From Spirochaetia bacterium (GTDB lineage: Bacteria; Spirochaetota; Spirochaetia; Treponematales; Breznakiellaceae): a DNA stretch of 38,760 nt. Under the pieces are notes generated by a model, which did not search any database, was not told the origin of the DNA, and saw only the letters and a program-made list of their open reading frames with translations. Below, one piece after another: positions 24,417-31,849 of the stretch. The DNA is taken from the NCBI GenBank assembly GCA_026002025.1, contig BOAU01000010.1, positions 1 to 38,760 on the forward strand. The letters are read 5' to 3'. Made by a program: the position numbers and the translations under genes. Positions within the stretch are counted from its first letter, which is position 1. Every line of letters begins with the position of its first letter.

Positions 24417-25454
24417 TTATGCCTCTTTTTTAACAAAGATGCAGAGGTACTTCCGCCAAAGTTCATGGGCGCCCAGGTGCTTCTTGAAACGCCGCAGCCC
24501 TTCCTTTCCCATGTCCTCGTTTATGTTTAAGAATTCGATTTCTTCCGGCAGTTTTTCCTTTGCCAGAATGTAGATAAGGTACACAAAAAAATTCTGGATG
24601 TTTCCCTTGCCAAAGTGAAGATATGCCCGGCCTTCGTTCCGTTTTTCCCAAATGATGAACCCCGCAAGCGCCCCGTCAACATAGCCGAAAAGCCCCTCGT
24701 AAAAATGGTCGTCGTAAATATCCGCCATAATTTCCAGGGCCTTTAGCTCACAGCCCGCAAAGGCGCTGCATTCCGCGCAGTCCTGATGGGTGCACCATTC
24801 CTTTTCGACATCAAGGCAGAGCCGGTGGTTTTCATTAGTCATGGGCGTAAAGGTGATGCCCTCCCGGCCGATAAATTTATTCAGGTGGGTATTTTTTTTA
24901 TGGTTCACGCCGCCGGATAAATTCACAATATCCGCAGGCCGGTAGGCGTATTCACTGTGATCATCGCTGTATTCGGCGCTTACCTCGTAACCTTCGATGT
25001 TTTTGAATTCCTCAAGAAAACTTTCTTCCACCGCGTAAACTCGCAGCTCGGGCAGACCCGCCGTGATGGCAAAATCGTAGAGGGTATCGATCACTTGCTT
25101 CAACAGTATCGCTGTAGTATTACTGCGGGGCGCTTTGATCTCGAAATAGGGTTCCATCCCCTCAAAGAAAAAGGCCGTCACCAGATGGCCTTCGATCAGC
25201 TTGTAAACTTCGTTAAAGGACAGGGCCCAGATCGTGGAAACCGTGGGGGTCAGTTCGGAAAGGCGGCCCGCGCCCTCAAAATCCCTGAACAGGGGATAAC
25301 TTTCCGCTCCTGCGGGAAGGAAGCCCTGTTGCAAAAGAAAATCCCGCACCTGGCTGTCCCGTGCGGTCAGAGACCGCTTGGTCAATGATCGCTTGGGCGG
25401 TAGGGGCGGAAGCTTTTCGATTAACGATTGATCCTTGAGTGATCCATCGCTCAT
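24417..25454 (-). CDS. DUF2156 / PG-lysyltransferase C-terminal-like protein, paralogue 2
   Basis: A 345-residue soluble protein, middle member of the tandem trio. Family stretches are LSELTPTVSTIWALSF, YAYRPADIVNLSGGVNHKKNTHLNKF (about 169-194, closest to the family's usual 'KRNHLNRF') and EDMGKEGLRRFKKHLGAHELWRKY near the end. The Cys cluster is Cys221, Cys226, Cys229, Cys235 within WCTHQDCAECSAFAGC, nearly identical to paralogue 3. A basic, Pro-rich N-terminus of about 35 residues is specific to this copy. ATG 25454 overlaps the stop of paralogue 1 (ATGA). It is likely that the three arose by tandem duplication and then diverged. Confidence 0.82.
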   Translation of the reverse strand: MSDGSLKDQSLIEKLPPLPPKRSLTKRSLTARDSQVRDFLLQQGFLPAGAESYPLFRDFEGAGRLSELTPTVSTIWALSFNEVYKLIEGHLVTAFFFEGMEPYFEIKAPRSNTTAILLKQVIDTLYDFAITAGLPELRVYAVEESFLEEFKNIEGYEVSAEYSDDHSEYAYRPADIVNLSGGVNHKKNTHLNKFIGREGITFTPMTNENHRLCLDVEKEWCTHQDCAECSAFAGCELKALEIMADIYDDHFYEGLFGYVDGALAGFIIWEKRNEGRAYLHFGKGNIQNFFVYLIYILAKEKLPEEIEFLNINEDMGKEGLRRFKKHLGAHELWRKYLCIFVKKEA

Positions 25455-26497
25455 TGGCCGCCCGCTCCTTCATCTTTCGTGTAAGTGCAGATGTACTTGG
25501 GCCAAAGTTCATAGGCGCTCAGGTGGCTCTTGAAAAGCCGCAGCCCGGGGCTCCCCATGTCCTCGTTGAGGTTCATGTATTCCACATCGGGCAGGCAGGT
25601 TTTGAACATCGTGTAAATAAGGTACACAAAGTAGCCTTCCATGTTCGCCTTGCCAAAATAGAGAAAGGCCAGTTTTTCGCTTATCTTCTCACAGATGATA
25701 TAGCCGGCGGGCTTATCATCCTGAAAAAGAAAAAGACCCTTGTGAACCTGATCGTCAAACAGATCGATCATAATCTCCAGGGCCTTCTTTTCGCAGCCGC
25801 CAAATGAGGCGCAGTAGGCACAGTCCTTCCCCCGGCACCACTCTTCCTCGATCTCCATACAGATATGCACATTTTCGTTTGTCATGGGACGCAGCGAAAT
25901 ATCGGCGCGATCAGTACAGCGCTTAAGCCGCTTGCGCTTGTAGAAATTCACCGGCCCGGAAAGCTCAAGCAGGTCCTGCACCCGGTAGACATATTCGTCA
26001 TCGGAATCCCGGCGCTCGGCGCTTACCCGGTAACCCGGAACGTTCTGATATTCCCCAAGGTAGGCCTCATCGATAAATTTGACCTGCAAAAAAGGCAGCC
26101 CTGCTTCCCGGGAAAAACGGTATAGCATATCGATAATCTGATTCAGGGAACAGGCCGATTCTTCAGTTGGCCGGTGTATGGTAAAGTAGACAGGCTTGCC
26201 CTCATAAAAGTACACCCCGCAGAGGTATCCAGCGATGATCTTGTAGAGCCCGTGGTAGACAAAGGACCATGAGGCAATAATGGCGGCGCTCATCTCCTGT
26301 AAGCCGCTGGCCTGCTCATATTGTTTGTACACGGGAAAGCTGTCCCGGTCCGCCGGGCAAAAGCCCTGCTGCCGGAAGTAACGGTATGCCCTGGCCGCCT
26401 CCGGCGAGTCCGGGGGGAGAAGAACCAGTTTTCCGGAAGGGGAGGCTTCGGAGAGGGAAACCTCCTTTTGCTCGGCGCAGCATGTTACGCAGTTCAC
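25451..26497 (-). CDS. DUF2156 / PG-lysyltransferase C-terminal-like protein, paralogue 1
   Basis: A 348-residue soluble protein, first gene of the cassette. It shares the fold and end motif (NEDMGSPGLRLFKSHLSAYELWPKY) and the cluster Cys221, Cys226, Cys229, Cys235 (WCRGKDCAYCASFGGC). It alone has an N-terminal Cys motif, CVTCC (Cys3, Cys6, Cys7). The start is GTG 26497; an in-frame stop lies just upstream and no later ATG, GTG or TTG fits a ribosome site. No Shine-Dalgarno sequence is seen, and a -10-like TATAGT at 26514-26509 suggests a very short leader. The overlap with paralogue 2 is four bases. Confidence 0.8.
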   Translation of the reverse strand: MNCVTCCAEQKEVSLSEASPSGKLVLLPPDSPEAARAYRYFRQQGFCPADRDSFPVYKQYEQASGLQEMSAAIIASWSFVYHGLYKIIAGYLCGVYFYEGKPVYFTIHRPTEESACSLNQIIDMLYRFSREAGLPFLQVKFIDEAYLGEYQNVPGYRVSAERRDSDDEYVYRVQDLLELSGPVNFYKRKRLKRCTDRADISLRPMTNENVHICMEIEEEWCRGKDCAYCASFGGCEKKALEIMIDLFDDQVHKGLFLFQDDKPAGYIICEKISEKLAFLYFGKANMEGYFVYLIYTMFKTCLPDVEYMNLNEDMGSPGLRLFKSHLSAYELWPKYICTYTKDEGAGGQ

Positions 26498-26546
26498 CCG
26501 GATATCTTACTATAAAGGGCAGCTTTTGGGGAAGGGTTGTGGATGG

Positions 26547-26801
26547 TTAAATGGCCTTTAGCATTTCCTTGCGTAGAATTTCGTTCATACGGGTTTGATA
26601 ACCCGTCCCGCTGGCTTTGAGCCATTCGATAATATCCGCGTCAATACGGACATTCACAGTCTTTTTTACCGGCTTATACAGCCCCCGGTAATGAGACGGC
26701 CTGAGCTGTGCCAGCTGTTCCTCTGTCAATACCGGACAATCAGAAAAGTCCGTATTCTTGAATGCCTTAATTTCTTCCAGTCTCTTGTCTGTAATGCTCA
26801 T
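26547..26801 (-). CDS. BrnA-like antitoxin, apparently without its toxin
   Basis: An 84-residue DNA-binding protein with the BrnA/CopG-like C-terminal signature VNVRIDADIIEWLKASGTGYQTRMNEILRKEM (about 50-81). BrnA normally follows the toxin gene brnT and represses the shared promoter. Here the space upstream encodes only a 38-residue frame that does not resemble BrnT. GAGGAGG stands seven bases before the ATG, and the ATG overlaps that frame's stop (ATGA). It may be an orphan antitoxin or pair with an unrecognised small toxin. Confidence 0.78.
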   Translation of the reverse strand: MSITDKRLEEIKAFKNTDFSDCPVLTEEQLAQLRPSHYRGLYKPVKKTVNVRIDADIIEWLKASGTGYQTRMNEILRKEMLKAI

Positions 26802-26914
26802 AATAGGCCCTCCTCATCCTGCATTTTGAGGAACTGATCGACCTGATTCAGCACAAATTCCTGGTATCGCGGCCTGTGGTTAAATTTGGAATTCCTGCGC
26901 AAAAACCACGCCAT
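26798..26914 (-). CDS. Possible 38-residue small protein ahead of the BrnA-like gene
   Basis: A short frame from ATG 26914 to the TGA at 26800-26798, overlapping the antitoxin start by four bases (ATGA). The product is basic at its N-terminal half (RRNSKFNHRPRYQ) and acidic at its end, with no recognised domain. The ATG follows directly after the T-run of a terminator and has no ribosome site, so a shorter product from GTG 26854 is possible. It could be a toxin remnant, a small toxin, or only a leader used for coupling. Confidence 0.3.
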   Translation of the reverse strand: MAWFLRRNSKFNHRPRYQEFVLNQVDQFLKMQDEEGLL

Positions 26915-26964
26915 AAAAAAAGCCCGGCTTATTGTTCAGACCATAAGGTCTGCCAAGCCGGGCT
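26915..26964 (-). terminator. Intrinsic terminator of the second lipoprotein gene
   Basis: Perfect 10-bp stem AGCCCGGCTT (26921-26930) / AAGCCGGGCT (26955-26964); on the minus strand it is followed by a run of T at 26920-26915. It lies 23 bases after the lipoprotein stop. Confidence 0.92.
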
Positions 26965-26987
26965 AGGGTTTGTTTAAAAAACCTGCG

Positions 26988-27809
26988 TTAGTTGTGGGTT
27001 ATCGCTAACTCTGTGGACCACACTTCAGGGACACTTTCGGTTATCGCATAAACCGTGGTGGACCCGGGTGTGGCGTTGGTGCCTTTCCACGCTGTTGCCT
27101 TAACTTTATACTTACCGGCAGTCCAAGCAGTGTAGGAGGTAAGCGTCACGGTTCCAGTGGTAGGGACAGAACCAGAACCAGAATCAACCGAATTACCATC
27201 GCGGTATAACTCATATGAGTATTCGTACTGTTGTCCGTTTGCTACACTCGGCGGTAGAACCAGGTTAATGGTAATAATCCCACCTGTCTGATTGGTAGCC
27301 GATGTCAATGTTACCGAAGTCGGCTTGACGCTGCTCTCGGTAATGGTAATTGCATCTCCCGCCCATTTGATGTCAGAATCCGTACGATAAGTACTAACAT
27401 CGGCGCCGTAGGAAGCCCTTACCCCAAACTGGTAATCACCGGCGACGAGATTGCCTAATGAGTTGATTCTTGCAGAGTATTTGCTTAAATCGGTGTTCAC
27501 CGACGGAGTCCCGTCAGCCTGAGCATAAGTAGAGTCATTTCCGTAGCTTATGTCGGTGGAAACGGCAAAATCTGTATCTTTCGCCCGAAGATACACATCA
27601 TAACCCAGGTTTTCAGCTTTCGGAGCTTTCCAGGTCACAATAATATACCGGTTGTTGTCGGTCTTCGTAACCGTCACATCGGATACCGAGGGTGCTTTGT
27701 TTCCCTTTACACTAATCTCCCCATTAACCGTTTGCTCGCATCCGGTCAACACAAACCCAAATGCCAGCACCAATACCAGCATTCCCAAGAAAATTTTCGA
27801 GTTCTTCAT
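26988..27809 (-). CDS. Surface or periplasmic lipoprotein with fibronectin-like repeats
   Basis: A 273-residue lipoprotein: signal peptide with hydrophobic stretch at 7-20 and lipobox LTGC (Cys24). The mature part looks like two beta-sandwich units of the fibronectin type III kind, the first about residues 38-155 (SVDVTVTKTDNNRYIIVTWKAPKAENLGYDVYLR type pattern with Trp and Tyr at the expected places) and the second about 160-270 (YEYSYELYRDGNSVDSGSG...KYKVKATAWKGTN). GAGGAGG precedes the ATG. No catalytic motif is visible, so a binding or structural role is likely. It ends in a strong terminator. It starts 13 bases after the GxxExxY frame and may share its transcript. Confidence 0.82.
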   Translation of the reverse strand: MKNSKIFLGMLVLVLAFGFVLTGCEQTVNGEISVKGNKAPSVSDVTVTKTDNNRYIIVTWKAPKAENLGYDVYLRAKDTDFAVSTDISYGNDSTYAQADGTPSVNTDLSKYSARINSLGNLVAGDYQFGVRASYGADVSTYRTDSDIKWAGDAITITESSVKPTSVTLTSATNQTGGIITINLVLPPSVANGQQYEYSYELYRDGNSVDSGSGSVPTTGTVTLTSYTAWTAGKYKVKATAWKGTNATPGSTTVYAITESVPEVWSTELAITHN

Positions 27810-27822
27810 TTAAAGAACCTCC

Positions 27823-28323
27823 TCATAAAGTATTCAAGCCAAATGACATTTGGCAAAAAGCACAAAAGGAAAGGGATACCAGGGCAGTGGGGAGCTGCAT
27901 ACGTTCCCTCCGCCACTGCTGCAGGTATTTGTGATGCACTATCCGCCGGTATTCAAATTCCGGCCTGCCGAAATTCAGGATGAGGCCCAGGGGAATGCCG
28001 GTGACGTTCATACGCCACCAGAGATCGCGGGAGACGCCGGGTGTTATTTCCCATTGGTAGAGGACAACACGGACCAGTACTTTGCGGTTGAGGAAGGTAA
28101 AATCAGCATTGATGAATTCTGCGGGATCCTCCGGCGGGCCGTATTGCGGCGTCCCCGCAATACAGGGCAGGATCACATCCTGTTCGCAGCCGCGGCGGCC
28201 GCCGCTGTAGTGCGCGGCCAAGGCGCCCACATAGCGTTTGCGCCGGTAATTGGGACCGAGTTCGGCATGGATTTTCCGGGCTGTTCGGAAGATATCGCGG
28301 AGGAGGTCATGGACGTGGAACAT
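27823..28323 (-). CDS. GxxExxY-family protein, probably degraded
   Basis: A 166-residue frame related to the GxxExxY family (PD-(D/E)xK-like fold, function unknown). Recognisable parts are DLLRDIFRTARKIHAELGPNYRRKRYVGALAAHY near the start and a family-like core ADFTFLNRKVLVRVVLYQWEI...RMNVTGIPLGLILNFGRPEFEYRRIVH. The name-giving Glu is missing (GPNYRRKRY), and the 'ELK' of the active-site strand is replaced by VVLYQ, so catalysis is unlikely. The last 40 residues do not fit the family. No ribosome site precedes ATG 28323, and the frame is open further upstream to a homopolymer tract. It may be a pseudogene. Confidence 0.5.
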   Translation of the reverse strand: MFHVHDLLRDIFRTARKIHAELGPNYRRKRYVGALAAHYSGGRRGCEQDVILPCIAGTPQYGPPEDPAEFINADFTFLNRKVLVRVVLYQWEITPGVSRDLWWRMNVTGIPLGLILNFGRPEFEYRRIVHHKYLQQWRRERMQLPTALVSLSFCAFCQMSFGLNTL

Positions 28324-28379
28324 GCCCGAAGGCGCGTCCCGCTCACTTGATTTTAGTAAGTATTCTTCACTTGCTGCAC

Positions 28380-28393
28380 GGGGGGGGGGGGGG
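28380..28393 (+). repeat. Homopolymer tract of 14 G
   Basis: Fourteen consecutive G, followed by TAAGTTGTTACTATATAAGG and AATTACG. A similar arrangement, eight C at 4-11 next to GTAATTCCTTACTATAC, opens the window. Tracts of this length usually vary by slipped-strand replication. Confidence 0.85.
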
Positions 28394-28563
28394 TAAGTTG
28401 TTACTATATAAGGAATTACGTGAATCCGTCATCTGCTGATACCCTTCACCCCTGGTTCATTAAAATTGATGTTTTCCGGCGCATTATCGGCGCTGGGAAA
28501 GCATTTAATTAATAATATATCACTGTCCTTATTTTATTTCAACTAGAAATCAAAAAAAAACAA
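28394..28563. other. AT-rich intergenic stretch without a recognised gene
   Basis: Between the G tract and the efflux operon terminator no frame with coding character was found on either strand. The right part (28495-28563) is very rich in A and T. TATAGT on the minus strand (complement of 28405-28410, ACTATA) could be a promoter toward the GxxExxY frame. Confidence 0.5.
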
Positions 28564-28610
28564 TAAAAAAACGAAAAAAGGAGAGCCGCCATGACTCCGG
28601 CGGCCTCCCC
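28564..28610 (-). terminator. Intrinsic terminator of the efflux operon
   Basis: On the minus strand GCCGCC (28604-28599) pairs with GGCGGC (28590-28585), extended by imperfect purine-pyrimidine pairs, and is followed by a T-rich run (28579-28564). It begins about 17 bases after the RND gene stop. Confidence 0.75.
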
Positions 28611-28626
28611 CATTACGTAAGATCTT

Positions 28627-31600
28627 CTAAGCGTCTTCCCGGATGGGAACCCCGCCAAAAACTTCCTCCGGAGGGGAAGCAGGGCTCGGCGGTCCTTTGC
28701 GGATCAGTTCCACCTTTATATTCCTTGCGGTGATCTCATCCACCTCGTCCAGCTGGTTCATAAGCGATTCGGGATCATTGAAGCGTTTTTCACGGCGCTT
28801 GTTGAACAGGGAATACAGGATCGGCGACACGAAGAGGGTCATAAAGGCGCCTGAACAGAGGCCGCCAACGATGGTTAAGCATATGGGCTGCATGGATTCT
28901 GCCCCTTCTCCGGGGAAAAACGCAATGGGCGCCATGCCGAGTACGGTGGTCAGGGTGGTCATCAAAATCGGCTGCAGGCGGTTCCGGCCCGCCTCAACGC
29001 AGGCCTCAAAAACCGGGGTTTTCCGTTCCACCAGCTGGTTGGTAAAGTCCACCAGCACGATGCCGTTGTTAACCACGATGCCGACCAGGGCAACAATGCC
29101 CACCAGCGAATAGAGGCTCATGGTTTGCCCGGTGATCTGGTACACCACCATGACGCCTATGGCCAGAAGCGGAATTGACGCAAAGATAATAAAGGGGTCC
29201 ACCAGGGACTCAAACTGCGCCGCCATGACGCAGAACACCAGAAAGACGGCAAGGAGAATGACGACAATGAATGCGCCGCCGAAACGCTGAATATCCCGGG
29301 CATCACCCTGGAATTCCAGTTTTACCGTGTCGGGCAATACGATGTTTTCGCTGATAAGCTGCTCGACCCGTGCCGACACTTCGGTCGCGACAGCCCCCGG
29401 CGCAAGGCTCGCCGTGACACGGTTAACCCGCACTCCTTCCTCCCGCTGGATCTGCTGGGGCGATATGCCCTCCTGGTAGCTGATAAAATTGTCCAGGGCC
29501 ATGAGGCCGTTGGATGTCTGAATGGTAATGGCGCCCAAATCCGCCGGAGACATCAGGTCCGCATCGGCCAGGGACACGACGATACTCACATCGTTGCCGC
29601 CGATATGGTAGGTCGTGGCGGTCGATCCGGTGATGGCCGTTCTAAGCAGCGAGGAAATCGTATTGACGTTAACACCCGCCGCGGACGCGGCATCGGTATC
29701 AATGCGCACTTCGTAACGGGGGCTGCCCGTATCAAGGGCGCTTGCGGGATTAAGGGCCTGGGGCACATTCGCCTTAAGCAGGGCCACAATCTGGTCGGAA
29801 ATCTGGGTCATGCCTTCGGTGTCATCGGAAATGACTTTGATATTAACCCCGCCGCCGCCCATACCGCCGCCCATCATCCCCCGACCAGACGAAAAGCTCA
29901 CCCGCACATCGCTCCACTGGGTTAAATAGGGGGTCAGGGTACTTTGGATTTCCCGGGCGCTGATCTTTTGGTCCTCCAGTTTGGGCAGGTTGATCTGTAT
30001 TGAGCCGGAATTACTGCCCCCCGCATTGACCACGATAGTCTTATATGCGTCCCGCGGAATTTCCCTGACAATAATTTCCTGAAAATCAAAGAGGTACTGC
30101 TGGACAAGGCCCGAGGTCGTACCGACGGGCAGTGAAATATTGACGCTCACCTGGTCATCCGCCTGGGATGAAGGGGCAAGGTTCATGCCGGTTGAGCCAA
30201 GCCGCTGTACTGACGGAATCATTATGGCCACCACCATTACCAGCACGATCAGCCGGTTTTGGAGGCAGAATTTCAGGCTTGCCGCATAGCCGTTCTCAAG
30301 GCCCTTGATCAGGGCCGCAAAAATTTTATCGACCACAATAAAAGGCTTAAAGCTCAAGGGCTTCTGCGTCCGGGTATAGATCCTGAAAATACTGCCGGCC
30401 AGTGCCGGGACCAGCGTCACCGACACGATGAGGGACACGATCAGCGATACTACTACGGTCAGTATCAGTTCCTGAAACATCATGCCGTATATTTCAAGTT
30501 CCGCGCGGTAGAGCAGCACCGGTACAAACACGCACACCGTTGTCGCCGCGGACGCCACGATTGCCAATATCATATTTCGGCTGCCGAAAATGGCTGCAAC
30601 CGCCGATTTTTCACCCCAGCCCCGCCGCTTGTTGATATTTTCCAGAATGACTATTGACGAGTCCACGGTCATGCCCATGCCCAGAATCAGCCCCGACATG
30701 GTCATCATGTTGATGGTCAGATCCATAAACGCCATAATCATCAGGGTGATAACAATCGAAATGGGAATCGACATGCCGATGATAATGGAACTGCGGAAGT
30801 TACGCAAAAACAAAAAGATGATCAGCATGGCGAGGATCGCGCCCTGAATGCCCGACGAATACACCTCGTTCATCGTAGAATCAATAAGGGAGGTATCATC
30901 GCTCAGTACAGATATGCTTACCCCCCTGGGGAGTTTTTCTTCAATTTCAGGAAGTATGGCGTGCACGCCCTTTGAAATAGTCGAAGGATTGGTACCGGAC
31001 TCGTTGGTAATACTGATATAAATACCGGGCTCCCCGTTAATGTACACCCGCTGCCCGGTATTGTCGGTGCTCTCGTACACTTCCGCTATGTCATCAAGGC
31101 GTATGCCGGCGGAGATCACCGTATTGCGTATATCATCCAGGGATTTAAAATATTCATCGGTGATAACTTCGTAGTCCGTTATGCCATGGGTCAGGGTGCC
31201 GTTGGAAACCTGAACATTCCGGGCAGCCAGCGCGCTGGTAATATTTTGCAGGGAGAGGCCGTAGGCTTCAAGGCGGTTGTTGTTTACATCAACATGGATC
31301 TGCCTGTTCACCCCGCCGTTGATGTCGGCGGAGGCGACCCCCGAGATCCGCTCAAGCAGGGGCTGCACGGTTTCTTCGGTAATCGCCCTCAGCTCATTGA
31401 GGCTCACATCCCCTGTTACCGCCATCCGCATGATCGGCATGGCGCTCATACTGAACCGCATGATGGTGGGGGCGCCGGCGCCATCCGGCAGGGAATTTGT
31501 TATGCGCGCCAGCGCGGATGTAACATCATCAACCGCCTCGTCCATATCCTTATCATAGCCGAATGAAAGCTGTACCTGGCTGCGCCCGCTGGAGGAACGG

Positions 31601-31845
31601 GATGTTGTTGACTTGACATCGGCAATACGGCGCAGGGCATTCAAAACCGGCTTTGTGACGCTTTTATCAACTTCTTCGGGGCCGGCATTGCTGTAACTGG
31701 TCATCACGCTCACCGAAGGCATACTGACGGTGGGATAAAGGGCAATGCCGAGCCGGGGAATAAACACCGCGGCGATAACGCACACGAGGATGTACAACAT
31801 CGTAACCGTAACCGGTTTGCGAACCGATAATTCAGAAATATCCAT
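28627..31845 (-). CDS. RND efflux transporter, inner-membrane pump (HAE1/AcrB-like)
   Basis: A 1072-residue proton-driven pump with the AcrB layout: one helix near the start (TVTMLYILVCVIAAVFIPRLG), large periplasmic loop, helices 2-6, a second half repeating this. The helix-4 proton site reads GMTVDSSIVILEN, keeping the first Asp of the usual Asp-Asp pair and replacing the second by Ser, and helix 10 reads VVNNGIVLVDF with Asn where AcrB has Lys; both are known variants in spirochaete and Bacteroidetes pumps. A Gly/Met-rich loop (RGMMGGGMGGGG) lies in the second periplasmic part. The start is ATG 31845, four bases after the adaptor stop. It forms a tripartite pump with the two upstream genes; substrates may be drugs, bile or plant phenolics. 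Confidence 0.95.
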   Translation of the reverse strand: MDISELSVRKPVTVTMLYILVCVIAAVFIPRLGIALYPTVSMPSVSVMTSYSNAGPEEVDKSVTKPVLNALRRIADVKSTTSRSSSGRSQVQLSFGYDKDMDEAVDDVTSALARITNSLPDGAGAPTIMRFSMSAMPIMRMAVTGDVSLNELRAITEETVQPLLERISGVASADINGGVNRQIHVDVNNNRLEAYGLSLQNITSALAARNVQVSNGTLTHGITDYEVITDEYFKSLDDIRNTVISAGIRLDDIAEVYESTDNTGQRVYINGEPGIYISITNESGTNPSTISKGVHAILPEIEEKLPRGVSISVLSDDTSLIDSTMNEVYSSGIQGAILAMLIIFLFLRNFRSSIIIGMSIPISIVITLMIMAFMDLTINMMTMSGLILGMGMTVDSSIVILENINKRRGWGEKSAVAAIFGSRNMILAIVASAATTVCVFVPVLLYRAELEIYGMMFQELILTVVVSLIVSLIVSVTLVPALAGSIFRIYTRTQKPLSFKPFIVVDKIFAALIKGLENGYAASLKFCLQNRLIVLVMVVAIMIPSVQRLGSTGMNLAPSSQADDQVSVNISLPVGTTSGLVQQYLFDFQEIIVREIPRDAYKTIVVNAGGSNSGSIQINLPKLEDQKISAREIQSTLTPYLTQWSDVRVSFSSGRGMMGGGMGGGGVNIKVISDDTEGMTQISDQIVALLKANVPQALNPASALDTGSPRYEVRIDTDAASAAGVNVNTISSLLRTAITGSTATTYHIGGNDVSIVVSLADADLMSPADLGAITIQTSNGLMALDNFISYQEGISPQQIQREEGVRVNRVTASLAPGAVATEVSARVEQLISENIVLPDTVKLEFQGDARDIQRFGGAFIVVILLAVFLVFCVMAAQFESLVDPFIIFASIPLLAIGVMVVYQITGQTMSLYSLVGIVALVGIVVNNGIVLVDFTNQLVERKTPVFEACVEAGRNRLQPILMTTLTTVLGMAPIAFFPGEGAESMQPICLTIVGGLCSGAFMTLFVSPILYSLFNKRREKRFNDPESLMNQLDEVDEITARNIKVELIRKGPPSPASPPEEVFGGVPIREDA

Positions 31846-31849
31846 ATAC

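Noticed and set aside
27850..28350. Plus-strand 166-codon frame opposite the GxxExxY gene
   Set aside because: The minus-strand frame shows recognisable family motifs; this one shows none and appears to be its shadow.
28441..28563. Possible small RNA or tRNA in the AT-rich gap
   Set aside because: No cloverleaf, no promoter-terminator pair and no conserved motif could be seen.
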